NCBI RefSeq assembly: GCF_000018865.1
Contig: NC_010175.1
Coordinates: 3,410,001 to 3,474,000 of the forward strand
Source of the DNA: Chloroflexus aurantiacus J-10-fl
GTDB taxonomy: Bacteria > Chloroflexota > Chloroflexia > Chloroflexales > Chloroflexaceae
Direction of reading: 5' to 3'
DNA: 64,000 nucleotides
Positions 29,101 through 35,638 of the stretch are shown in pieces (position 1 is the first letter of the stretch; every line of letters begins with the position of its first letter). The notes under the pieces were generated by a model that saw only the letters and a list, made by a program, of their open reading frames with translations, did not search any database and was not told the origin of the DNA. A program made the translations under genes and the position numbers.

Positions 29101-30415
29101 CACGCCCGTCCCGTTGCCAGGCTTCCCGGCTGCTACTGCTGAGGAGGGCCTGTATCACCGGCACGTCGAGACGGGTAAAGGGATGCGGATCATCATCGCC
29201 AAGCGCAAAACTCAGGGTAGAGATGATCACATCCACCGTCCCCGCCTGTTCGATCAAAGCCAGCCCAATCGGGATACCTTCCGCATTGATCGCTTTCAGA
29301 GATTGGGTATAGACAGCGCGCACCCGCAGGCCACGGGACTGCAACCCATTGATCAGCGCGTCCACGAATCCGGTATTCCCGCTCAGCAAATGTGCCCGGT
29401 AGAAGAGCAGACCGACGACCGGCCCATCGTTGGCGGGTGATACAGGGTTCGCCGTTTGTCTGACTCTGCCCCGGCGCGATGGTTGGGGTGGGGTGTATAT
29501 ACCGTGGAGTGGTAGTTCAACAGGCGGATCGTAGCCCCAACCACTCACCAGCAGGTGATCGCTCAGACATTGCAAACCATTGGCGAGATTCACGGCGCCG
29601 CCCGCCTGAAAATAGGCACTTACCAGCATGGCCAGAGGCACACCAACCGTCGAGCGAGCCATGAGATCGGGATCAAGCTGCTCAACTGCCGGCAGACAGA
29701 GTAGGAACCCATCGGTGGTTGCCGCCCACTGCTGCAAGCGCTCCAAACCATATGTAAACGAAGCTGCACTATGGAGCCGCACCAACACAATGGCTGCCGC
29801 CGGCAAATGCTGTTCAAGCAAGCGGTCAATCGCTGCCGGCTCGGTCAGGCGGCCAATATGCGCCATGCGTACCGGTGCAAACCCATCGGGAAGCAACGTC
29901 AACGCCTGCTCAAGCGCCAGCAGATCGGTATCTGCCTGACTCAACACGAGAATGCCATTACCGGCCACCGTCGGAATCCGTTCGGTGGCAACCATCGGCG
30001 CAGTAACACCGTCCCAACTAAAACCATTAAAGACGTGAGGGATCAATGCCGGTGGCAGGGCTGCTGATTGGCCGGTATTCAGCAGTTCTTCAATGAAATC
30101 ATACAGGATCGGGATCAATGCCGGATCGTTGAGCGAGTGAAACCAATACGGACGGCCATCAAACAGCAAGAGGGCAACATTCGCCAGCGGGCATGGCCCC
30201 AGACACCCGCCTTGACTGAGATGCACCCGATTACGCAGGCGTCGTCGCTCCCATTCTTCGTGGTAGAGATCGGTCAATACCGGAGCAAACCCGCGTTCGG
30301 TGTGACCACAACAACATCCGGTTGCACAGACAATCAACATCCCGCGTCGTGCGCCGGCATTTACCATCCGCCCATCAAGGCGCTGCACCATATTGCGCTT
30401 GAGTTGTTCAGCCAT
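26153..30415 (-). CDS. cobN: CobN-like cobaltochelatase large subunit with N-terminal [2Fe-2S] ferredoxin-like domain
   Basis: 1420 residues. Residues about 24-110 form a thioredoxin-like [2Fe-2S] domain (Cys30, Cys34-36, Cys71 in GGCLGPC, Cys75). The rest is a CobN/BchH-type chelatase: [66 protein letters not shown] and [19 protein letters not shown]. CobN rather than BchH is favoured by operon position and by the separate BchH at 42941. Classical CobN inserts Co(II) into hydrogenobyrinic acid a,c-diamide with CobS and CobT AAA partners, which are not in this window. Together with CbiX this gives two potential cobalt-insertion enzymes. The start at 30415 has only a weak ribosome site; Met9 or Met17 are alternatives. 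Confidence 0.9.
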   Translation of the reverse strand: [1420 protein letters not shown]

Positions 30416-30427
30416 CGTTCTGCTCGC

Positions 30428-31036
30428 TCAATACTCAATACCCGGTTGCGCCCGAATCCCCTGATCACGGAACGGATGCTTCACCTCCCGCATTTCAGTC
30501 ACCAGGTCAGCGTATTCAATCAGCTCGGCGGGTGCGTAACGACCAGTAATGATCAGGTGCAGCATCGGCGGTTTATTTGCGCGCAGCCATGCCACCACCT
30601 CAGTGGCAGGTACCCAGCCGTAGTGCATCACATACGTAAACTCATCGAGGAGAAAGACATCGTAATTGCCACTGATAATCTGCGTTTTAGCGACCTCCCA
30701 ACCGTGTACTGCTCGTGCCTGCGTCTCATCAAGATCGCGACTCGTCCAGGTAAACCCATCGCCGAGCGGGGTCAGGGTAATTCCCATCCGTTCAAGCGCG
30801 CGTAATTCACCGAATTTCGCCTGCTCGTGCTTGATAAACTGCACACCACCGACACGCATATTGCGCCCCCAGGCGCGCAACAAGACACCGAGCGCGGCAG
30901 TAGTTTTTCCTTTACCATTGCCGGTATTAACAATCACCAGGCCCTTCGGTGTATGACTGGCGCGCACTGCTTTACGACGGGCTTCAGCTTCTGGCGACGA
31001 ACCCGGCCCAACCGGTGTGGTTGTCTCATCAGACAC
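30428..31036 (-). CDS. cobO: Cob(I)yrinic acid a,c-diamide adenosyltransferase CobO/BtuR
   Basis: Transfers the 5'-deoxyadenosyl group of ATP to Co(I) corrinoids. 202 residues: P-loop [49 protein letters not shown] and [22 protein letters not shown], all CobA/CobO-type signatures. GTG at 31036 is taken as start because AAGGAG lies seven bases upstream; the frame extends 24 codons into the riboswitch terminator hairpin. First gene behind the cobalamin riboswitch, 12 bp ahead of cobN. Confidence 0.94.
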   Translation of the reverse strand: MSDETTTPVGPGSSPEAEARRKAVRASHTPKGLVIVNTGNGKGKTTAALGVLLRAWGRNMRVGGVQFIKHEQAKFGELRALERMGITLTPLGDGFTWTSRDLDETQARAVHGWEVAKTQIISGNYDVFLLDEFTYVMHYGWVPATEVVAWLRANKPPMLHLIITGRYAPAELIEYADLVTEMREVKHPFRDQGIRAQPGIEY

Positions 31037-31060
31037 GGCAGTCTCCTTCTGTTGACATAT

Positions 31061-31092
31061 AAACAAAAACCCCGACCTTCTCGGGTCGGGGT
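31061..31092 (-). terminator. Intrinsic terminator (riboswitch expression platform)
   Basis: On the minus strand an 8-bp stem CCCCGACC/GGTCGGGG (31091-31084 with 31077-31070) closes a 6-nt loop and is followed by TTTTTGTTT. It lies between the cobalamin aptamer and cobO, so ligand binding would be expected to favour termination. Confidence 0.88.
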
Positions 31093-31109
31093 AATGAAAC
31101 GACAACACT

Positions 31110-31325
31110 GCAAGTACAAAGCATGCAGGTCTCGTTCATCCTCCTTGGCTCGAGAAGGGCTGAACGAACAACACATCGCGGCAGGCGTCCTGACTTCCGG
31201 CCTGAAACAGCCGGTTACAGTTGCGGCACAGTGCTGGACTTTCACCAGCTTCCTTCCACCTTTACGCCCTGGCATCCGGGCCAACGGGTCACCGCGACGA
31301 TCTACGAACTTGGCAGAGTGCAACA
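31110..31325 (-). ncRNA. Cobalamin riboswitch controlling the cob/cbi operon
   Basis: Read on the minus strand, 31250-31211 contains GCTGGTGAAAGTCCAGCAC and GCCGCAACTGTAACCGG, the conserved core of the AdoCbl aptamer. This is followed by the B12 box AGTCAGGACGCCTGCC near 31195-31180. Downstream hairpins (GTTCGTTCA...TGAACGAGAC, and CTGCA...TGCAG) lead to the intrinsic terminator. Placement directly ahead of cobO implies feedback control of the whole downstream cluster. Confidence 0.95.
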
Positions 31326-31333
31326 GTGGTCTG

Positions 31334-31339
31334 ATTATA
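31334..31339 (-). promoter_or_regulatory. Extended -10 of the cobalamin operon promoter
   Basis: Minus-strand TGCTATAAT with a perfect TATAAT at 31339-31334; no good -35 at 16-18 bp. Transcription would start close to 31327, just before the riboswitch aptamer. Confidence 0.65.
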
Positions 31340-31621
31340 GCACAGGTTGAGGCGGGAATGTGTGTTGCATTGGAGGTTTTGTTACCAACAACATCTCTGC
31401 ATATTGGTTGCCCACACCAACGCAGAACCTTAGTAGGGTATGCAACATCCCACATCACTCGTTAGCCATACAACCAGGGCATGTTCATACTCGTGCAGAA
31501 GTGTCACTACGGTTTGTAGTTTGAACTACCACATGCCGCTTCCAACATCATGGCATATCACAACCGATTTGCATTCATAGAACGTATTACGACCTGTTCT
31601 CCTATCCGGAGAACCTTCATA
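31340..31621. other. Gene-free stretch upstream of the cobalamin promoter
   Basis: About 280 bp without a gene, AT-richer than its surroundings. It contains ACTAC-N5-GTAGT-N4-ACTAC at 31506-31529, with the short palindrome GTAGTTTGAACTAC at 31516-31529. The half-site sequence matches the 21-bp photosynthesis-gene repeats but the spacing differs. Regulatory meaning is unknown. Confidence 0.4.
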
Positions 31622-31657
31622 CACAAATGTAAAAGGGACGATACCCTGATCGTCCCT
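31622..31657 (-). terminator. Intrinsic terminator of the cupredoxin gene
   Basis: Nine-base stem AGGGACGAT/ATCGTCCCT at 31634-31657 with a 6-nt loop, followed on the minus strand by TTTTACATTT. It lies 66 bp past the stop at 31724 and insulates the cobalamin promoter. Confidence 0.8.
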
Positions 31658-31723
31658 GCGCTCAATCAGGTTAGGGTATTGAAGTCACCTATCGTTGCTT
31701 CGCATTCAGGGTAAAGTGCATAT

Positions 31724-32134
31724 TTACGGTGCAACTACGCGAATTGTTCCTTTCATGCCAGCCGTATAATGCCCTTCGATGCCACACACAAACTGGTAAA
31801 CACCAGGCTCACTTGGGGCGGTAAAGGCAACACTCATCTGCTGACCGGGTTCTACCTCTTGTTCCCAATAAATATTCTCTTCATCTTCATCTCCAAAACT
31901 TTCGCCAACTGTGGTTCCCAGCTTCATGATAACAAATTCATGGTGGACAGCGCCATTATTGGTTAAATTGAGCGTAATTTGTTGGCCTGCCGGGATATCA
32001 ATCTCATTTGGCTCATATTGATAATCAACCATCGTTACATCAATATTGGTTGAATAACTGTTCCTGCGTCCACAGGCTGTCATGGGGATGATGGATGCAA
32101 TGATAACTAATAGGAGCAGACCGATTTTCTTCAT
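31724..32134 (-). CDS. Cupredoxin-type lipoprotein (auracyanin-like blue copper candidate)
   Basis: 136 residues. A lipoprotein signal peptide ends in MTAC|G (lipobox Cys21), so the mature protein is anchored to the membrane exterior. One cupredoxin domain follows: IDIPAGQQITLNLTNNGAVHHEF supplies the first histidine ligand, and GVYQFVCGIEGHYTAGMKG the Cys, His and Met ligands of a type 1 copper site. Chloroflexus uses membrane-bound auracyanins as electron carriers; this protein has the same build but was not matched to a named auracyanin. Monocistronic: its own TTGACA promoter, AAAGGAG ribosome site and terminator. Confidence 0.85.
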   Translation of the reverse strand: MKKIGLLLLVIIASIIPMTACGRRNSYSTNIDVTMVDYQYEPNEIDIPAGQQITLNLTNNGAVHHEFVIMKLGTTVGESFGDEDEENIYWEQEVEPGQQMSVAFTAPSEPGVYQFVCGIEGHYTAGMKGTIRVVAP

Positions 32135-32240
32135 AAGGCATCTCCTTTCTGGGATTGTGAAAGAGGGAATACTTGACTAACCTTCAATGTCACTGTTGAT
32201 TACAAGATATTGAAGGGTGGATCAAGTAAATGTTTGATTA

Positions 32241-32258
32241 AACGAATATCTGTTCGTT
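32241..32258. promoter_or_regulatory. Candidate operator AACGAA-N6-TTCGTT
   Basis: Perfect 6-bp inverted repeat arms spaced by 6 bp, ending 4 bp downstream of the cupredoxin -10, thus over the predicted transcription start. Suits a repressor of the copper-protein gene. The regulator is unknown. Confidence 0.5.
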
Positions 32259-32262
32259 ATGA

Positions 32263-32291
32263 ATAATATAACCGCATGATTGTCTTGTCAA
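32263..32291 (-). promoter_or_regulatory. Strong sigma70-like promoter of the cupredoxin gene
   Basis: Minus strand: perfect TTGACA at 32291-32286, a 17-bp spacer and TATTAT at 32268-32263. The 5' leader would be about 120 nt. Confidence 0.8.
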
Positions 32292-32746
32292 GGTTGGTCT
32301 TTTTTTTGTTATAAGCATTTATTAGCAATGAGCTGTTTACTAAACCTTAAACTTACATGCAGTAATGCAGAAGTGAAATGTAGCTTCACAACAATGTAAA
32401 GTTGCTGAAGATATTTTTCCTTCGTTTAACTCAAAATTGCCAGACTTGCACATATCGCGAATGTTGCATATTCGATAGGAGCCATCGATATATTCGATGG
32501 ATGACGTGCAACTGTTGCCTGCGGTCTACCGGTTCACGAATGTGATAAGGTTATCCACTATAGCCTGACTTTCGGGGTATTACTTTCGAGGTATTAAATG
32601 TCGTGGTTGGTGATCTTAAAGGTGGTAAGATGTCGATAGAATCAGCACCGCTCTCTAATCCCATTGTGATAGCAAGTGCTAAGGTGTAGCGGAGGTTGAG
32701 AGGTGTGATACTGCGGCCAGGGTGTAACCAGGTGGAAGGTTGCTAA
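32292..32746. other. AT-rich gene-free stretch
   Basis: About 450 bp, low in GC compared with the neighbours, with no open frame of note on either strand and no recognised RNA. Possibly acquired or degenerate DNA next to repeat copy C. Confidence 0.4.
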
Positions 32747-32975
32747 AACTTATTTCATAAAAGCTGTGCTGTCGTGCTCTCAGACGGTCGCCCAGGCGCA
32801 TGAATGCTTGCCAATCGCCAACGCTATTATATCCTGCTCCCAGGCTGCCGGTGTGGCAGCGAGGATGGCTAACGACTATCTTCGGTGCCATCACGCGCTG
32901 GATTAGTTGCCTTACCCGCTCGTCATGCACGCAAGGCAATCCCATCCAGCGCGTGATTGCTGCATGGAAGCGCGA
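32747..32975. repeat. Dispersed repeat, copy C (inverted relative to A and B)
   Basis: AACTTATTTCATAAAAGCTG at 32747 and the following bases to about 32790 are the inverse of 5417-5461 in copy A. About 32870-32915 is the inverse of the copy A segment around 5290-5335 (CGAGCGGGTAAGGCAAC-like). A nearby second version of the CAGCGCGTGAT segment at about 32950 suggests an internal duplication. No gene. Confidence 0.6.
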
Positions 32976-33001
32976 AATAGTTTCTCCTCCCTACCACAAC
33001 A

Positions 33002-33298
33002 TTAGCCACCGGCCATCGCTCCAACGACCAGAAATGGTTCAGCACCGCTGATAACTTCATCAGGCAGCGGTATATCGGGCGATAGGTGTGAGAGATCTTG
33101 ACCACACGCGAAAAAGCGGATGAAAGGTCGCCGTTGTTTCGTTACGTGATCGCGAATAGTACCACGTAGCGCTGGATACGTGCGTTCCAGCGCATCCAAT
33201 AGCGAACGCTGGGTTACTGGCCCGGTAACCTCAATCTGTATTTCGCGGTCAATACGGGCCAGATTGCTCAGATGGTAAGGCAGTATGATGCGGATCAT
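33002..33298 (-). CDS. MoaD/ThiS-family small sulphur-carrier-like protein
   Basis: 98 residues, ubiquitin-like MoaD/ThiS fold: [23 protein letters not shown] start, [21 protein letters not shown] helix, and [22 protein letters not shown] with the C-terminal Gly-Gly that is adenylated and thiocarboxylated in sulphur carriers. No moaE, moeB, thiF or thiG gene is adjacent. Its only partner is the BNR-repeat protein, whose stop it overlaps as ATGA. A dedicated sulphur-carrier or protein-modifier role with that neighbour is inference. Confidence 0.85.
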   Translation of the reverse strand: MIRIILPYHLSNLARIDREIQIEVTGPVTQRSLLDALERTYPALRGTIRDHVTKQRRPFIRFFACGQDLSHLSPDIPLPDEVISGAEPFLVVGAMAGG

Positions 33299-34416
33299 GG
33301 GATAACCTGCACTTCGACCGAGAGAACCGGCGGTAAATGGCTTGCCAGTGGTGTCCAGTGCTCACCGTCGTCGGCAGATGCGTAGATTTGTCCGCCGGTT
33401 GTACCGAAATAGACTCCGCACGGATCTAATGTGTCAACTGTCAGTGCCTGCCGGAGCACATTGACGTAGCAGTGGCTTTGCGGTAGACCTGTGCTTAGTG
33501 CCTGCCAGTGATACCGTTCACCATCGCGGTGACCCCGATAGACACGAAGTGCACCTTCAGGGGGAAAGTGTTCTGAGTCGCTTTTAATAGGGACGACAAA
33601 GACGGTGTCCGGCTCGTGGGCATGCACTGCAATAGGAAAACCAAAGTCACTGGGAAGATCGTTGCTAATTTCATACCACCACTCACCGGCATTATCGCTA
33701 CGCATGACATCCCAGTGTTTTTGCATGAATATGACATCAGGACGTGAAGGATGTAACGCCAGACTGTGAACACAATGCCCCACTTCTGCGGTAGCATCCG
33801 GCAATTCGCCTGGCGAGGCCAATCCACGGTTAATCGCTTGCCAGGTCTGTCCGCCATCATCACTACGGAACGCGCCGGCAGCCGAGATGGCAACAAAGAT
33901 ACGATCAGGATTGTGTGGATCGAGCAGAATAGTGTGCAGACAAAGACCTCCAGCACCCGGTTGCCAGAGATGGCCCTTTACTGAACGTAAGCCGGCTAAT
34001 TCCTGCCAGCTCTGGCCGCCATCAGTTGATCGAAAGAGCGCTGCATCCTCTACACCTGCGTAGACGGTGTCCGGATCGGTGAGCGATGGTTCTAAACGCC
34101 AGACACGCTGGAATTGCCAGGGATGCTGACTGCCATCATACCATTGATGAGTGCCCGGAACACCTTCGTAGCGAAACTCGTTGTTCATCGGATGCCAGGT
34201 CTGACCTCCATCATCAGAGCGTTGGATAAGTTGTCCGAACCAGCCGTTTGATTGGGAAGCGTATATGCGGTTATGATCAACCGGTGAGCCTTTGAGATGA
34301 AATACTTCCCATCCGGCAAAATACGGGCCGTTGATTTGCCATTGGCTGCGTTTTTCATCCGTGGTCAAGATGAAGGCTCCTTTGCGGGTACCGACCAGCA
34401 GGCGTACTGTGCTCAT
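33295..34416 (-). CDS. BNR/Asp-box repeat beta-propeller protein (sialidase-like fold)
   Basis: 373 residues, no signal peptide, so probably cytoplasmic. Four or more Asp-box motifs: [33 protein letters not shown] and [11 protein letters not shown], spread along a six- or seven-bladed propeller with [22 protein letters not shown] strands. Similar proteins are annotated as exo-alpha-sialidase or glycosyl hydrolase, but the sialidase catalytic arginine triad is not evident, so enzymatic activity is doubtful. [10 protein letters not shown] with the MoaD-like gene (ATGA overlap). Confidence 0.85.
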   Translation of the reverse strand: MSTVRLLVGTRKGAFILTTDEKRSQWQINGPYFAGWEVFHLKGSPVDHNRIYASQSNGWFGQLIQRSDDGGQTWHPMNNEFRYEGVPGTHQWYDGSQHPWQFQRVWRLEPSLTDPDTVYAGVEDAALFRSTDGGQSWQELAGLRSVKGHLWQPGAGGLCLHTILLDPHNPDRIFVAISAAGAFRSDDGGQTWQAINRGLASPGELPDATAEVGHCVHSLALHPSRPDVIFMQKHWDVMRSDNAGEWWYEISNDLPSDFGFPIAVHAHEPDTVFVVPIKSDSEHFPPEGALRVYRGHRDGERYHWQALSTGLPQSHCYVNVLRQALTVDTLDPCGVYFGTTGGQIYASADDGEHWTPLASHLPPVLSVEVQVIP

Positions 34417-34729
34417 TGTTTTTCCTGTCTTTCGTTCTTCCTGTACCGGGTAACTCCGGCATTCGTAGCGAACCCTCTCGCGTGCAGATGTTCCGAAAAT
34501 AACCCAATCCCGCTCAACACCGGTGCGGCGCGCATAGGTGACACGTTCACCTCAAACACCCTTTCGATGGTGGCGCTGCCGTTCTGTGCCAGACCGTGCG
34601 CCGATTGCAGTGATTCTCCTGTTCACCGTCCCTTACCGGATTGGGTTACCAGTCACTTTGCGATGATATGTCTGGACAAACCTGATTACGTTCTCGCCGT
34701 GATAACTGCTGCCCGTGTATCAGTGTTGT
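34417..34729. other. Gene-free stretch between the BNR gene and the DUF1801 gene
   Basis: 313 bp. An open frame on the plus strand (34297-34749) overlaps two minus-strand genes and has no ribosome site, so it is not counted. No terminator or promoter was confidently seen. Confidence 0.4.
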
Positions 34730-35164
34730 TCACCGTACTGCCTTTTTGATCAACGCGCTGATCTGTGCTTCAACGGCTGGGGTTAGCTCCTTTAACGCAA
34801 ACGCTACCGGCCACATGTCATCTTCGTCAAGGTGCGCGGTATCAGTGAAGCCAAGGGTCGCATAGCGGGTTTTGAATTTGTTGGCACTTTGGAAGAAGCA
34901 GATGACACTGCCGCCTCTGGCATACGCCGGCATACCGTACCAGGTTTTCGGTGTCAGCTCTGGGGCAACTGTTTTGATGATGGCATGAATGCGCCCGGCT
35001 ATCGTGCGATCCGGCTCAGGCATTTCGGCAATTCTGGTCAGAACATCACGCTCGCCGTCCGCCTTCCCTTTTTTGGCCTGCCGTTCAGTGCGTAGCTCGC
35101 GGGCACGCTCTTGCATTGCCGCCCGCTCTTCGGCGGTGAAGCCTTCGTTTGGTTCTGATGCCAT
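34730..35164 (-). CDS. DUF1801 / YdhG-like protein
   Basis: 144 residues. Charged N-terminal helix (residues 8-38, many Glu/Arg/Lys), then the DUF1801 domain: [49 protein letters not shown]. Family members are called iron-chaperone-like (YdhG), but the biochemical role is not established. Has its own promoter immediately upstream. Confidence 0.82.
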   Translation of the reverse strand: MASEPNEGFTAEERAAMQERARELRTERQAKKGKADGERDVLTRIAEMPEPDRTIAGRIHAIIKTVAPELTPKTWYGMPAYARGGSVICFFQSANKFKTRYATLGFTDTAHLDEDDMWPVAFALKELTPAVEAQISALIKKAVR

Positions 35165-35176
35165 AGTCTCTCTGTT

Positions 35177-35188
35177 TATTGTACAATA
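35177..35188. promoter_or_regulatory. Palindrome TATTGTACAATA in the leader of the DUF1801 gene
   Basis: Perfect 12-bp palindrome between the -10 (35212-35207) and the ATG at 35164. Possible operator. Confidence 0.35.
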
Positions 35189-35206
35189 GAATAAATGTTC
35201 TAATCG

Positions 35207-35235
35207 ATAATATCACGGCAGGCATATCTTGTCAA
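35207..35235 (-). promoter_or_regulatory. Strong sigma70-like promoter of the DUF1801 gene
   Basis: Minus strand: TTGACA at 35235-35230, a 17-bp spacer and TATTAT at 35212-35207. The CTTGACAAGA context and -10 are the same as in the cupredoxin promoter at 32263-32291. Confidence 0.78.
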
Positions 35236-35553
35236 GGTGTGATATGTTGTCGTGAGGAGAATCTGCACAAATTCCTCGTTATCTGGCGTCATCTCACATC
35301 GTGGGCGATCCGGTGCATCACGGCCTGGCACCAGATATGCGGTGATCCGCGACGATCTATGGGGTGCGCCGGCACAACGCAGGTGGCGCGGGGTGCGCCG
35401 ATGCACGTGATGATGCCGTCAGGCGTGGCACCATCCGCACCTGGCGGTGTTCTTCAGGCGGGATGCGGTGAGAACGGGGATGGCGAAAGGTGACGGATTG
35501 GATCGATTGTTGGGTATTGAATTGTATTAGGTTTGATAATAAACTCTGCACTG
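35236..35553. other. Gene-free stretch between the DUF1801 promoter and the ilvA terminator
   Basis: About 320 bp, GC-rich with several short imperfect inverted repeats (for example around 35395-35465). No gene or known RNA recognised. Confidence 0.4.
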
Positions 35554-35581
35554 CCCGTCACACCATCTGGTGCGACGGGCA
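35554..35581 (-). terminator. Terminator hairpin behind ilvA
   Basis: A 13-base arm GCCCGTCACACCA and its partner TGGTGCGACGGGC pair with one mismatch. It lies about 60 bp past the ilvA stop; the following T-run on the minus strand is weak. Confidence 0.55.
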
Positions 35582-35638
35582 TTCTGTTCAATCGTGGCGC
35601 TCAATCGCTCCGCCACCCGGCTCTACCGGGGGCGTTGC

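Noticed and set aside
26153-30415. A second BchH rather than CobN
   Set aside because: Although CobN and BchH are homologous, the gene lies between cobO and cobT behind a cobalamin riboswitch, while a clear BchH is encoded at 42941. CobN-like is preferred; exact substrate remains open.
34297-34749. 150-codon plus-strand frame
   Set aside because: Overlaps the ends of two well-supported minus-strand genes and lacks a ribosome site.
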